A stretch of 64,000 nt of DNA from Ensifer adhaerens (GCF_013283195.1 NZ_JABEKT010000001.1:470795-534794); one strand, 5' to 3'; counted from the stretch's first letter, positions 20,331 to 30,289 are shown. The notes: generated by a model not told the origin, from the letters alone. Numbers and translations: made by a program.

Positions 20331-21797
20331 ATGTTCGGCAAACGCGGAAACGAAGGCTTCGGCAAGGGTGGCACCACAGGTGCCGCGATGCCGCCGATCG
20401 CCCCGGTCACGCAATCGGCGGTGATCGAGCGCGCCGCGGTGCCGGTGCTTGCCGACCCGCAAACGTCCGCCGCGCGCCCACAATCTCCAGCTCCGGCACA
20501 AAGAAAGCGACCCGCGCGCACCGAGGACTACTACGATACCAAATCGCAGGTCTTCTCGGCTCTGATCGATACGATCGACCTGTCGCAGCTGGCCAAGCTC
20601 GATACGGAAAGCGCTCGCGAGGAAATTCGCGATATCGTCAACGACATCATCACGATCAAGAATTTCGCGATGTCGATCTCCGAGCAGGAAGAGCTGCTCG
20701 ACGATATCTGCAACGACGTGCTTGGCTATGGACCGTTGGAACCGCTGCTCGCGCGCGACGACATTGCGGATATCATGGTCAACGGTGCCGGCCAGACCTT
20801 CATCGAAGTCGCCGGAAAGACCATCGAGTCCGAGGTCCGCTTCCGCGACAATGCCCAGCTTCTGTCGATCTGCCAGCGGATCGTCGGGCAAGTGGGGCGG
20901 CGCGTCGACGAATCCAGTCCCATCTGCGATGCGCGTCTTCCCGACGGTTCGCGTGTCAACGTCATCGCCCCGCCGCTCGCCATCGACGGCACCGCGCTGA
21001 CCATCCGCAAATTCAAGAAGGACAAGCTGAAGCTCGATCAGCTGGTGAAATTCGGCGCGATCACGCCCGAGGGGTCCGTCCTTCTTCAGATCATCGGCCG
21101 CGTCCGCTGCAACATCGTCATTTCGGGTGGTACCGGCTCGGGCAAGACGACGCTTCTGAACTGCTTGACCGGCTTCATCGATCTCGACGAACGGGTGATC
21201 ACCTGCGAAGACACGGCCGAACTGCAATTGCAGCAGCCGCATGTGGTTCGTCTCGAAACCCGGCCGCCGAATATCGAAGGCGAGGGTGAGATCACCATGC
21301 GGGATCTCATTAAGAACTGTCTGCGCATGCGACCCGAACGCATCATCGTCGGCGAAGTGCGCGGACCTGAGGTGTTCGACCTTCTGCAGGCGATGAACAC
21401 CGGCCATGACGGCTCGATGGGAACGATCCACGCCAATACGCCGCGCGAATGCCTCGCCCGCATGGAATCGATGATCGCGATGGGTGGCTTCACGCTGCCG
21501 GCCAAGACTGTCCGCGAGATCATATCCGGATCCATCGACGTCATCATCCAGGCTGCGCGCCTGCGCGATGGCTCGCGCCGTATCACCCACATCACGGAAG
21601 TGGTCGGCATGGAAGGCGACGTCATCATCACGCAGGACCTGATGCGTTACGAAATCGAAGGCGAAGATGCCAACGGCCGCATTATCGGCCGCCACGTCTC
21701 GACCGGCATCGGGCGTCCGCATTTTTGGGATCGCGCCCGCTACTTCAACGAAGACAAGCGCCTGGCGGCGACGCTCGACGCCATGGACAAGGGCTAG
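20331..21797 (+). CDS. cpaF: Flp pilus assembly ATPase CpaF (TadA)
   Basis: A 488-aa secretion-superfamily hexameric ATPase that powers pilus extension and probably retraction. Walker A GGTGSGKT is at about 266-273, the Asp box is in ITCEDTAELQL, and the Walker B region is RPERIIVGEVRGPE. TGHDGSMGTIHANTPRE is the His box. The first 60 residues are low-complexity and poorly conserved. It is followed closely by the two TadB/TadC platform genes. Confidence 0.96.
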   Translation: MFGKRGNEGFGKGGTTGAAMPPIAPVTQSAVIERAAVPVLADPQTSAARPQSPAPAQRKRPARTEDYYDTKSQVFSALIDTIDLSQLAKLDTESAREEIRDIVNDIITIKNFAMSISEQEELLDDICNDVLGYGPLEPLLARDDIADIMVNGAGQTFIEVAGKTIESEVRFRDNAQLLSICQRIVGQVGRRVDESSPICDARLPDGSRVNVIAPPLAIDGTALTIRKFKKDKLKLDQLVKFGAITPEGSVLLQIIGRVRCNIVISGGTGSGKTTLLNCLTGFIDLDERVITCEDTAELQLQQPHVVRLETRPPNIEGEGEITMRDLIKNCLRMRPERIIVGEVRGPEVFDLLQAMNTGHDGSMGTIHANTPRECLARMESMIAMGGFTLPAKTVREIISGSIDVIIQAARLRDGSRRITHITEVVGMEGDVIITQDLMRYEIEGEDANGRIIGRHVSTGIGRPHFWDRARYFNEDKRLAATLDAMDKG

Positions 21798-21805
21798 GAT
21801 CCGCG

Positions 21806-22816
21806 ATGTTCGGCATAGGCCTTCCTGTCCTCGCCTTGGCTGCCCTGGTCGCGATATCGGCGGCGGCGCTGGCCTATGGGGTGCTGTATTCGCGTATCGA
21901 AAGCGAGAAGAAGACGGAAGGTCGTGTGCGCAGAGTGAGCGCGGCCGAAACCGATCGGGTCAAGGTCAAGGCCGCCCGCGATCGCGTCAACGAGATGTCG
22001 AAGCGGCGCAAGTCGGTCCAGGATTCGCTCAAGGAGCTCGAGAAGAAGCAGCAGGAAAAGTCGGCGAGAGCCGCGCCCTCGATGAAGGCGCGGCTCTCGC
22101 AGGCAAATCTGTCTATCTCGTTGGCGAAGTTTTATGTTTTCAGCGGATTGTTCGGGCTTTTCGCAGCTTTTGTCGTGTTGATCCTGGGGGCCGGTCTGGC
22201 CATTGCTGCGGGTATAGGCCTGATTGTCGCCGCAGGCTTGCCGCGTTGGCTGGTCAACTTCCTGATCAAGCGCCGTTGCAAGAAGTTTCTTGAAGAGTTC
22301 CCGAACGCGCTCGACGTCATGGTTCGGTCGATCAAATCCGGCCTGCCTTTGAACGACGCGCTCCGCCTCATCGCCAATGACGGGCAGGAACCGGTAAAGA
22401 GCGAATTCCGCAGGGTGGTGGAATCGCAGCAGGTCGGACTGAGTGTCACCGAAGCCTGCGCCCGCATGATCAATCACATGCCGCTGTCGGAGGTCAATTT
22501 CTTTGCGATCGTGATCGGGATTCAGGCTCAGGCTGGCGGTAACCTGTCCGAAGCGCTTGGCAACCTGTCGAAGGTGCTGCGAGAGCGCAAGAAGATGAAG
22601 GCCAAGGTCAATGCTCTGTCGATGGAAGCCAAGGCCTCGGCCTGGATCATCGGTGCCCTGCCATTCATCGTGTCGACCCTCGTCTATCTGACGTCGCCTG
22701 ACTACATGATGATCCTGTTTACCGATCAGCGCGGGCATCTGATTATCGGTGCTGGTCTCGTCTGGATGAGCATCGGCATCCTGATGATGCGCAATATGAT
22801 CAACTTCGACATCTGA
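21806..22816 (+). CDS. tadB: Inner-membrane platform protein TadB (type II secretion F family)
   Basis: A 336-aa protein. An N-terminal helix (about 5-27) is followed by a highly charged coiled-coil stretch (about 28-90, many Lys/Glu/Arg), two helices, the cytoplasmic T2SSF domain (FPNALDVMVRSIKSGLPL, about 165-182) and two C-terminal helices. The ATG at 21806, 8 nt after the cpaF stop, is chosen; the longer open frame upstream lies inside cpaF. With TadC it forms the platform beneath the pilus. Confidence 0.93.
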   Translation: MFGIGLPVLALAALVAISAAALAYGVLYSRIESEKKTEGRVRRVSAAETDRVKVKAARDRVNEMSKRRKSVQDSLKELEKKQQEKSARAAPSMKARLSQANLSISLAKFYVFSGLFGLFAAFVVLILGAGLAIAAGIGLIVAAGLPRWLVNFLIKRRCKKFLEEFPNALDVMVRSIKSGLPLNDALRLIANDGQEPVKSEFRRVVESQQVGLSVTEACARMINHMPLSEVNFFAIVIGIQAQAGGNLSEALGNLSKVLRERKKMKAKVNALSMEAKASAWIIGALPFIVSTLVYLTSPDYMMILFTDQRGHLIIGAGLVWMSIGILMMRNMINFDI

Positions 22817-22825
22817 GGTACAATT

Positions 22826-23812
22826 ATGGGCGAAGGATTGGTCAAGACGTTCACGGATCCCAACATCATCCTTGCTGTTCTCGTCTCGTTTGCGGTGCTG
22901 GCGACCTTCTATTCGCTGGTGGTGCCATTCTTCGAGCGTGGAGATCTCGGCAAGCGGATGAAATCAGTGGCCACCGAGCGGGAGCAGATACGCGCGCGGG
23001 AACGCGCCCGCCTCGCCACGGAGGTCTCGAACGGCAAGGCCAGTCTGCGCGGGCAGAACAACACGTCCGTTCGCCAGGTCGTCGAGCGGTTGAACCTGCG
23101 CAAGGCCCTCGTCGACGACAATACCGTCAACCGCCTCAAGACTGCCGGCTATCGCTCGCAGAATGCGCTCAATACGTTCCTTTTCGCACGGTTCTGCCTT
23201 CCGTTCCTGTTTCTGGTCGTCGCGGTCGTCTACATCTTCGTGCTCGGCAATTTCGCCGAGAAACCTTTCATGCTGCGGTTCGCATTTGCCATCGGATTCG
23301 CCTATCTCGGCTTCTATGCGCCGAACATCTTTGTCGCCAACGCCATCGCCAAGCGACAGCACTCCATCCGTCGCGCCTGGCCGGATGCGCTCGATCTCCT
23401 CTTGATCTGCGTTGAATCCGGTGTGTCGATGGAGCTCGGCATGCGGCGCGTCGCCGACGAAATCGCCTCCCAGTCGCCGGCCCTGGCGGAAGAGCTGGTG
23501 TTGACGACGGCCGAGCTTTCGTTCCTGCCCGAACGCCGTATCGCGCTTGAGAACCTTGGACAGCGCACCGGGCTAGATGACGTCAAATCGGTGGTACAGG
23601 CGCTGATCCAGGCGGATCGCTACGGAACGCCGATCGCCCAGGCGCTGCGCGTGTTGGCACAGGAAAGCCGTGACCAGCGCATGAATGCAGCGGAAAAGAA
23701 GGCGGCCGCTTTGCCGCCGAAGCTTACCGTGCCGATGATCCTGTTCTTCCTGCCGGTTCTCGTCGCCGTCATCCTCGGTCCGGCCGGCATCCAGGTCGCC
23801 GACAAATTCTGA
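22826..23812 (+). CDS. tadC: Inner-membrane platform protein TadC (type II secretion F family)
   Basis: A 328-aa homologue of TadB with an N-terminal helix, two central helices (about 112-160), the T2SSF domain WPDALDLLLICVESGVSM (about 185-202) and a C-terminal helix ending near the last residue. It is 9 nt downstream of tadB and is the last + strand gene of the pilus operon. No strong terminator is seen in the 106 nt before the convergent TPR gene. Confidence 0.93.
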   Translation: MGEGLVKTFTDPNIILAVLVSFAVLATFYSLVVPFFERGDLGKRMKSVATEREQIRARERARLATEVSNGKASLRGQNNTSVRQVVERLNLRKALVDDNTVNRLKTAGYRSQNALNTFLFARFCLPFLFLVVAVVYIFVLGNFAEKPFMLRFAFAIGFAYLGFYAPNIFVANAIAKRQHSIRRAWPDALDLLLICVESGVSMELGMRRVADEIASQSPALAEELVLTTAELSFLPERRIALENLGQRTGLDDVKSVVQALIQADRYGTPIAQALRVLAQESRDQRMNAAEKKAAALPPKLTVPMILFFLPVLVAVILGPAGIQVADKF

Positions 23813-23918
23813 CATCCCGGGTCAAAGGTAACGCAAGGGAACGGCGGGCGGTTGCAGCGCGCCAGAGGGCGCTTTGAGTGCGTCAGCCGACAATATGGCG
23901 ATTGCCAGCTGGCAAAGC

Positions 23919-24743
23919 TCAGTTGGTGTTCGCGTCGTCCGCTTTGGCAAGCTCTTTCCATGCGCCCTGCTGTGACAGCATCGAGCGCAAATACGTCACA
24001 TTTGCCTCGGCCTGCTCGCCCGACAGTTCCTGGCGGGCGATCGTTTCGGCCTCTTGAAAGCGTCCCTGCAGGCCCACGGCGAGCGCGAGGTTCTGCCGCA
24101 CGCTGCTGTCGGCGCCCGGTTGTCCCGCTGCCGATTTCAAATAGGTTTCGGCCGTGCGCAGGTCCTTGGTCAGAAGATAGGACATGCCGAGGTTGGAAAG
24201 CACCGACGGCTCGTTCGGCTTGAGTTCCAGCGCCTCGCGGTAGCGCAGGCGTGCCTCCTGGGATCGGCCGAGCTGGTCGAGGATTGCGCCTTCTGCCGAT
24301 TTCAGCTTCCAGTCCGGCCGGTCCGGTGTCTGGGCGCGGCTGATCGTGTTCAATGCCTGTTCCAGCTGGCCCGCGGCTGCTTGCGCCTTGCCGTAGGCGC
24401 CGAGAACTTCGCGGTCCTGCGGATGGTTGATCGCGACCTGCTGCATGACGGCGAGTGCCTGTTCGTTGCGTCCGGTCATACGCAGGAGGTTGGCGTAATT
24501 CAGCCCCGCCTCGCGATCCCTCGGGTTCTTCTCATAGGCTTGGCCGATGCTTTCGGCCGCCTGCGACAGCTCCGATGCGGTCATTGATTGGACGGGCTTC
24601 GACGTACGCGAGATCGAACCGGTCGTCAGTTCCTTCTTCGGCTGGTTGGCGCAACCGGCGACAGACAGGGCGACGATCGCAATCGCGGCGCCTTGTATGA
24701 GACGGGTGACATTTCGGGATGAGATCGTGTTGTGTTTGGCCAT
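23919..24743 (-). CDS. TPR-repeat pilus lipoprotein, TadD-like
   Basis: A 274-aa lipoprotein. The signal peptide ends in the lipobox SVAGC (about 27-31). The rest is a chain of tetratricopeptide repeats (about 55-250), for example EALELKPNEPSVLSNLGMSY. TadD is the pilotin-like TPR lipoprotein of Tad systems, and the gene lies tail-to-tail with tadC. The ATG at 24743 is chosen because it gives a normal lipoprotein leader and has GGGGA upstream; in-frame ATGs at 24761 and 24806 are alternatives. Confidence 0.87.
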   Translation of the reverse strand: MAKHNTISSRNVTRLIQGAAIAIVALSVAGCANQPKKELTTGSISRTSKPVQSMTASELSQAAESIGQAYEKNPRDREAGLNYANLLRMTGRNEQALAVMQQVAINHPQDREVLGAYGKAQAAAGQLEQALNTISRAQTPDRPDWKLKSAEGAILDQLGRSQEARLRYREALELKPNEPSVLSNLGMSYLLTKDLRTAETYLKSAAGQPGADSSVRQNLALAVGLQGRFQEAETIARQELSGEQAEANVTYLRSMLSQQGAWKELAKADDANTN

Positions 24744-24877
24744 CGGCGGTGTCCCCAGCATGCATTCGCGCACCAGAACTCCAAACAACATCGGCGCAAC
24801 TTTCACTCCAGCAATAATCTGTTAACCCTAACAGAGCGTTAATTGCGCGAATCCATCTCTGTCAGCCGAGGACTTCC

Positions 24878-26269
24878 ATGGCCCCCTATCAGTTCATCGA
24901 ACGGCCGTCGCCGTTCAACACCAGCGCCGGCAAGACGCTGCCGATCTTCGCGGTCACGCCGGCGCATATCGAAACGGGAGCCATCGATCCGATCGCGCTT
25001 GATTGGGCGCGCAAGGCCGGCTTCAAGGCCGAATCGGGCGCCGTGCTGCTGACCCCGTCTTCGGATGGCCATCTCGGCGGCGCGCTCTTCGGTCTGGGCA
25101 GCAACCCGTCCGAGGCGCCGTTCTTGACCGGCAAACTCGCGCGCGCTCTGCCGGCCGGCAAATGGCATATCGAAACAGCACCGCTGACAGCCAACCGGCT
25201 GGCGCTCGGTTATGGCCTCGGCTCCTATCGTTTCGAGCGCTACAAGTCGGCAAAGGGCGAGCCGCCGACCTTGTTGATCCCAAGCGATGCCGATGCGACC
25301 GACATCAAGCGCCAGCTCGCCGGCGTCTTTCTTGCCCGCGACCTCATCAACACGCCGACCAACGACATGGGACCGGAAGCGCTGGAAGGGGCATTCCGTG
25401 CGCTTGCGACGCATTACAAGGCCGACGTCTCGGTGATCTCGGGCGAGGCGTTGCTGACGCAGAATTTCCCGCTCGTGCACACCGTCGGCCGGGCCAGCGC
25501 CGAAGCACCTCGTCTTCTCGAGCTGCGCTGGGGCAAGAAGGGCCACAAGAAGGTGACGCTGGTCGGCAAGGGGGTTTGCTTCGATACCGGCGGCCTCGAC
25601 ATCAAGCCCGCCTCCTCCATGCTCCTGATGAAGAAGGACATGGGCGGTGCCGCCAACGTCATGGGCCTCGCGCTGATGATCATGGACGCAAAGCTCAAGG
25701 TCGACCTGCGCGTCATCATTCCTGTCGTCGAGAACTCGATCTCGGCCAATGCCTTCCGCCCCGGCGATATCTATCGCAGCCGCAAGGGCCTGACGGTGCA
25801 GATCGACAACACCGACGCCGAAGGCCGGCTCATTCTTGCCGATGCGCTCGCCTATGCCGATGAGGAAAAGAACGATCTTCTCGTCGATATGGCAACGCTC
25901 ACCGGTGCCGCCCGCGTTGCGCTCGGCCCCGACCTGCCGCCGTTCTTCACCGACGACGCTGAGCTGGCGCACGACTTGACGGAAGCGAGCCTCAGCGTCG
26001 ACGATCCGATGTGGCGCATGCCCTTGCACATGGGTTACGACAAGGATGTCTCGGCGCGCATCGCCGACCTGACGAACGCGCCTTCCGGCGGCATGGCAGG
26101 CTCGATCACCGCAGCACTCTTCCTCAAGCGCTTTGTCACCAACACCAAGAGCTGGGTGCATTTCGATATCTTCGGATGGGCGCAGTCCGAACGGCCGCAT
26201 TCGCCTATTGGCGGCGAGGCCCAGGCCATTCGCGCGCTTTACCAGCATATCGGGCAGATGGCCAAGTAA
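24878..26269 (+). CDS. Leucyl aminopeptidase family protein (M17)
   Basis: A 463-aa cytosolic metallo-aminopeptidase that removes N-terminal residues from short peptides. The catalytic C-terminal domain has VGKGVCFDTGG, MKKDMGG and the family signature NTDAEGRL, which hold the two-metal site and the catalytic Lys and Arg. The N-terminal domain is shorter and less conserved than in PepA, so it is closer to the PepB-like branch. The neighbouring NlpC/P60 hydrolase and peptide importer suggest work on imported or recycled peptides; that is inferred. Confidence 0.92.
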   Translation: MAPYQFIERPSPFNTSAGKTLPIFAVTPAHIETGAIDPIALDWARKAGFKAESGAVLLTPSSDGHLGGALFGLGSNPSEAPFLTGKLARALPAGKWHIETAPLTANRLALGYGLGSYRFERYKSAKGEPPTLLIPSDADATDIKRQLAGVFLARDLINTPTNDMGPEALEGAFRALATHYKADVSVISGEALLTQNFPLVHTVGRASAEAPRLLELRWGKKGHKKVTLVGKGVCFDTGGLDIKPASSMLLMKKDMGGAANVMGLALMIMDAKLKVDLRVIIPVVENSISANAFRPGDIYRSRKGLTVQIDNTDAEGRLILADALAYADEEKNDLLVDMATLTGAARVALGPDLPPFFTDDAELAHDLTEASLSVDDPMWRMPLHMGYDKDVSARIADLTNAPSGGMAGSITAALFLKRFVTNTKSWVHFDIFGWAQSERPHSPIGGEAQAIRALYQHIGQMAK

Positions 26270-26285
26270 GGCTTAGATCAAGACG

Positions 26286-26310
26286 ACCGGCGCTGTCCCT
26301 GCGCCGGTCG
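26286..26310 (+). terminator. Terminator-like hairpin after the M17 peptidase gene
   Basis: GACCGGCGC and GCGCCGGTC form a perfect 9-bp stem around a 7-nt loop, 17 nt after the stop codon. No T run follows, so it may be a weak or Rho-assisted terminator. Confidence 0.5.
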
Positions 26311-26413
26311 CTTCAAAAGAAACGCTTGCGTAACGGTCCGTGTCTATGTTGGGGCGGGACAGCGCTGCGCTTTGCTTACAGCGCACAGGCTGCTGTCGCC
26401 GTTAATCGTCTGC

Positions 26414-26809
26414 ATGACACTTCAGCCGAAGAGGCATGCGGCTGCGCAGGAGTTGCCATTGCCGGTCGAGCTTACGCCTTCCCAGGCCCTTGGGCTCTGG
26501 CACACGGTTTCGCTGGAACAGGTGCGTGTCGACGGTCGCGATCTGACGCTGCGCCAGATGGCGATCTTGCTGCAGATCTATCTTGTGCCACCGCCCCACA
26601 CCGTTCGCGGCCTTGCCGCAACGCTCGGCGTCACCAAGCCGGTCATCACACGCGCGCTCGATACCATGGGCGCGCTCGGGCTTGTCGATCGCGTCCGTGA
26701 TGATCGCGATCGACGCAATGTCGTCATCAAAAGGACAGTTGACGGTGCTCTTTATCTTGAAAAGTTCGGCGATCTGATCATTGATCAGGGCCGCAAACAG
26801 CCTAAGTGA
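26414..26809 (+). CDS. MarR-family winged-helix regulator
   Basis: A 131-aa DNA-binding protein. The winged helix-turn-helix covers about residues 38-110 (LTLRQMAILLQIYL, then TVRGLAATLGVTKPVITRAL and the wing RDDRDRRNVVIK). It starts 6 nt before the NlpC/P60 gene, so the two are cotranscribed. The start is uncertain: ATG 26414 gives the better N terminus, ATG 26372 adds 14 residues, and neither has a strong ribosome site. The ligand is unknown. Confidence 0.82.
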   Translation: MTLQPKRHAAAQELPLPVELTPSQALGLWHTVSLEQVRVDGRDLTLRQMAILLQIYLVPPPHTVRGLAATLGVTKPVITRALDTMGALGLVDRVRDDRDRRNVVIKRTVDGALYLEKFGDLIIDQGRKQPK

Positions 26810-26815
26810 GTTGAC

Positions 26816-27670
26816 ATGTCGACACTTCCCGATCGCCGCCTGAATGCCTATCGAGCCGACCTCGCCGAAAGCCGCCTTCGCGGCGTCGTCGATGCCGAGC
26901 GCTACGTCGAGGGAAGCGTCGCGCGCGTCTCCGTGCCGGTGACGCCGCTTCGGGCGAAGCCCGATCTTGCCTGCGGGACCGATACCGAGCTGCTGCTCGG
27001 CGAATCGGTTCGCGTGCTCGACACCAACGAGAGCTGGTGCTGGGTGAAGGCCGATCTCGACGGTTATGTCGGCTACTTGCCGGAATATTGCCTGGCGCCG
27101 GTGGTCAAGAGCCCGACGCATGTCGTTTCTGCGCCGCGCACCTTCGTCTATTCCGGGCATGACCTGCGTTTTCCGACAGTCTACCCGCTGTCGATGGGGA
27201 GCCGACTGACCGTCATCGACGAGCGCGAGACCCGCGGCACCCGCTATTTCCTGCTTGATGGCGGCCAGGCCGTGGTTGCCAACCATTGCATCGAGGTCGG
27301 CAAGGTTGTCGAAGGCGACTATGTCTCAGTTGCCGCCCGTTTTGTCGAAACGCCCTATCTCTGGGGCGGCCGCTCCGGTTTCGGCATCGATTGTTCCGGT
27401 CTCGTCCAGCTGTCGATGATGATGGTCGGCAAGCTGGCGCCGCGCGATTCGGACATGCAGGCGGCCGGCCTCGGCACGCCGATCTCCCGCGAAGAGCTGA
27501 AGCGCGGCGACCTCGTCTTCTGGAAGGGACATGTCGCGTTGATGGAAGACGACGAGACGCTGATCCACGCCAATGGCCATACGATGACCGTTGCGCGCGA
27601 AGGTCTGGAAGCCTCGATCGAGCGCATCGGCTGGCTCTACGAACAGCCGACGGGCTATCGCCGTCCCTGA
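26816..27670 (+). CDS. NlpC/P60 (C40) cysteine peptidase with SH3 domains
   Basis: A 284-aa predicted gamma-D-glutamyl-meso-diaminopimelate endopeptidase. Two bacterial SH3-like domains (about 35-160) precede the catalytic domain with the nucleophile C193 in GIDCSGL and H239 in GHVALM; HANGH completes the site. No signal peptide is visible, so it probably acts in the cytosol on recycled muropeptides, like other YkfC-type enzymes. It is coupled to a MarR regulator and lies beside an aminopeptidase gene. Confidence 0.9.
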   Translation: MSTLPDRRLNAYRADLAESRLRGVVDAERYVEGSVARVSVPVTPLRAKPDLACGTDTELLLGESVRVLDTNESWCWVKADLDGYVGYLPEYCLAPVVKSPTHVVSAPRTFVYSGHDLRFPTVYPLSMGSRLTVIDERETRGTRYFLLDGGQAVVANHCIEVGKVVEGDYVSVAARFVETPYLWGGRSGFGIDCSGLVQLSMMMVGKLAPRDSDMQAAGLGTPISREELKRGDLVFWKGHVALMEDDETLIHANGHTMTVAREGLEASIERIGWLYEQPTGYRRP

Positions 27671-27682
27671 CGATTCAACGGC

Positions 27683-28642
27683 TCAGTAGCCGGCTAATTT
27701 GTCGACGACGTGCTGCAGCGGCTGCCCGCTTTCGAGGCGGGAGATCTGCTGTTCGACGTGGCGGAACAGCGCCTTGACGTCCGAGGACGCGGCGACATGC
27801 GGTGTCATATAGACGTTCGGCATTTGCCAGAAACGGCTATCGGGCGAAAGCGGCTCCTGCTCGAAGACGTCGAGGGAGGCCGCGTGGAGAATACCCGCGT
27901 CCAGTGAACTCAGGATATCGGCTTCGTTCTGGCTGCCGCCGCGGCCGCCATTGATGAAGACCGGGGCGCCAAAGGGGCCATTGCGGCTCAACTTGGCAAA
28001 AAGCCCGGCGTTGAAGATGCCTTGGGTCTCAGGCGTCAGCGGCAGCAGGCCGACCAGGAAATCGGTACGCGCCAGGAAGGCATCCAGCTCGTCGCCGCCA
28101 TAGGTCTCGATGCCGTCGACGGCCTTCTTGCCGCGCGACCAACCGACGACCTTGAAGCCCATGACGGAAAGCTTGCGGGCCGCATCCTGGCCAAGCACGC
28201 CCATTCCCATGATGCCGACGGTCACATCCGCCGCTTCCGGCTGCGATAGATCGCGCCACTCGCGCTTTGCCGCAAGCGCTTCATAGGTCCGGTGTTGGCG
28301 CAGATGCATCAGGCATTGCATCACCACCCATTCGCCCATGCGGGTCGTCAGGCTGCGATCGACGAAACGAACAAGCGGCACCTCCGGCAGCCCCGGCAAC
28401 GTCAGCACATGGTCGACGCCAGCGCCGCCGGAGAAAACCACCTTGAGATCGGGCGCCCTGTCGAAGAGGTCGGGGGCCGATTTCCAGACCACGGCGTAGT
28501 CGACACCCGAGAGGTCACGATTGTCATGGACGGCGTCGGCGCGGTTGATCACTTCCCGATCCGGAAAAGCACCTTTGAGCGCTGTTTCCACTTCTTCCGG
28601 GATGAACTTCAGATCGACGATGACAGGGCTTTTTGCGGGCAT
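27683..28642 (-). CDS. D-2-hydroxyacid dehydrogenase, GhrA-like glyoxylate/hydroxypyruvate reductase
   Basis: A 319-aa NAD(P)-dependent oxidoreductase. The Rossmann fold starts with VGIMGMGVLGQDAA (about 142-155). The catalytic Arg is in FINGGRGGSQNEAD, Glu in DVFEQEPL and His in MTPHVAA, in the arrangement of the GhrA group. It probably reduces glyoxylate or hydroxypyruvate. The gene ends 12 nt from the convergent NlpC/P60 gene and lies 10 nt downstream of yejF, so it may be read through from the yej operon. Confidence 0.88.
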   Translation of the reverse strand: MPAKSPVIVDLKFIPEEVETALKGAFPDREVINRADAVHDNRDLSGVDYAVVWKSAPDLFDRAPDLKVVFSGGAGVDHVLTLPGLPEVPLVRFVDRSLTTRMGEWVVMQCLMHLRQHRTYEALAAKREWRDLSQPEAADVTVGIMGMGVLGQDAARKLSVMGFKVVGWSRGKKAVDGIETYGGDELDAFLARTDFLVGLLPLTPETQGIFNAGLFAKLSRNGPFGAPVFINGGRGGSQNEADILSSLDAGILHAASLDVFEQEPLSPDSRFWQMPNVYMTPHVAASSDVKALFRHVEQQISRLESGQPLQHVVDKLAGY

Positions 28643-28652
28643 GGCGGGAACT

Positions 28653-30281
28653 CTACTGGCGGATGGCGGTGAGGTTGACGGCTTCGAGGTTGAAGGCGGC
28701 GGCCATCAGGGCCTTGGTGTAATCTTCCTGCGGCGCATTGAAGATGCGCTCCGCCGGACCCTGTTCGACGACCTTGCCCATGCGCATGACGATCATCTCG
28801 TTGGCCAGCGCCCGCACCACCTTGAGGTCATGGCTGATGAAGAGATAGGCGAGGTCGTGCTTGTGCTGCAGGTCGCGCAGCAGGTCGACCACCTGCGCCT
28901 GAACGCTCATGTCGAGCGCCGATGTCGGTTCGTCCAGCATCACGAATTTCGGTTTCAGCACCATCGCACGCGCAATCGCGACGCGTTGGCGCTGGCCGCC
29001 GGAGAATTCGTGCGGATAGCGCCAGCGGGTGGCGGCATCGAGACCCACTTCCTCGAGCGCCGCAGCAACGCGGGCATCGCGCTCGTCGTCCGACAATGTC
29101 CGCTCGTGGATTTTCAGTCCTTCGGCGATAATGTCGGCAACAGACATGCGCGGGCTCAGCGAACCGTAGGGGTCCTGGAACACCACCTGCATCCGGTTTC
29201 GAAGCGGCCGCATCTCGCGGAAACTATAGGCATTGATGTCCTTGCCGACGAAGGCGATGCGCCCCTTGGACGAGATCAGCCGCGTCAGCGCCAGGCCGAG
29301 CGTCGTCTTGCCCGAGCCCGATTCGCCGACGACGCCGAGCGTCTGGCCGGCGCGCAATTTGAGATCGATACCGTCGACCGCCTTCACATGATCGACGACC
29401 TTGCGCAGGAAGCCGGCCTTGATCGGAAACCACACCTTCACGTCATCCGCTTCCATGACGATCGGCTTCGAGGCGTCGGAAGGAGGCGGGTTGCCCCGCG
29501 GCTCGGAAGCGAGCAGATGGCGGGTATAGGCATGCTGCGGATTGGCGAAGATCTCGGCGGTCGGTCCGGTCTCGACGATCTTGCCCTTGGTCATCACACA
29601 GACGCGATCGGCGATCTTGCGCACGATGCCGAGGTCATGGGTGATGAACAGCATCGACATGCCGTGTTCGTCCTTGAGCTTCTTGAGAAGTTCGAGGATC
29701 TGCGCCTGCACGGTCACATCGAGCGCCGTCGTTGGCTCGTCGGCGATCAGCAGCTCCGGCCGGTTGGCAAGCGCCATGGCGATCATCACACGCTGGCGCT
29801 GGCCGCCGGACAATTCGTGCGGGTATGCTCCGAGCCGCTTCTCCGGTTCGCGAATGCCGACCTGGTTCAACAGTTCGAGAATGCGCGTACGCGCAGCAGC
29901 ACCTTCGAGCCCCTGGTGCAACTCGAGGATCTCGCCGATCTGCCGCTCGATCGGGTGCAGCGGATTGAGCGACGTCATCGGCTCCTGGAAGATCATCGTG
30001 ATGTCGTTGCCGCGCACCTGGCGCAGTTCCGCGTCGTTGGCCTTCAGAAGGTCCTTGCCGTTGAAGCGGATTTCACCGCCCGGATGGCTTGCCGAAGGGT
30101 AGGGCAAAAGCTTCAGGATTGAGTTGGCGGACACGGACTTGCCGGAGCCGGACTCGCCGACAAGCGCAACCGTTTCGCCGCGCTTGATGTCGAAGGAAAT
30201 GCTGTCGACCGCAATCGAGGTGTTGCCGCCTTGGTGGAAGGCGACCGACAGATCACGGATGGAAAGAATGGGATCGGTCAT
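28653..30281 (-). CDS. yejF: Peptide ABC transporter ATP-binding protein YejF (two cassettes)
   Basis: A 542-aa fused ATPase of the oligopeptide/microcin C importer family. Each half has Walker A GESGSGKS or GESGSGKT, the signature LSGGQRQR or FSGGQRQR, and Walker B LLIADEPT or VMLDEPT. The C-terminal oligopeptide-type extension is present in both. ATG 30281 is chosen because the cassette begins there; the longer open frame upstream overlaps yejE. In E. coli YejABEF imports microcin C, and in Agrobacterium the related YejBEF with YepA recycles muropeptides. Confidence 0.93.
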   Translation of the reverse strand: MTDPILSIRDLSVAFHQGGNTSIAVDSISFDIKRGETVALVGESGSGKSVSANSILKLLPYPSASHPGGEIRFNGKDLLKANDAELRQVRGNDITMIFQEPMTSLNPLHPIERQIGEILELHQGLEGAAARTRILELLNQVGIREPEKRLGAYPHELSGGQRQRVMIAMALANRPELLIADEPTTALDVTVQAQILELLKKLKDEHGMSMLFITHDLGIVRKIADRVCVMTKGKIVETGPTAEIFANPQHAYTRHLLASEPRGNPPPSDASKPIVMEADDVKVWFPIKAGFLRKVVDHVKAVDGIDLKLRAGQTLGVVGESGSGKTTLGLALTRLISSKGRIAFVGKDINAYSFREMRPLRNRMQVVFQDPYGSLSPRMSVADIIAEGLKIHERTLSDDERDARVAAALEEVGLDAATRWRYPHEFSGGQRQRVAIARAMVLKPKFVMLDEPTSALDMSVQAQVVDLLRDLQHKHDLAYLFISHDLKVVRALANEMIVMRMGKVVEQGPAERIFNAPQEDYTKALMAAAFNLEAVNLTAIRQ

Positions 30282-30289
30282 CGTCGCGC

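Noticed and set aside
24819-24834. CTGTTA-ACCC-TAACAG inverted repeat between the TPR gene and the M17 gene
   Set aside because: It is a real dyad, but short, AT-rich and without T tail or known family match. It is too weak to list as an operator.
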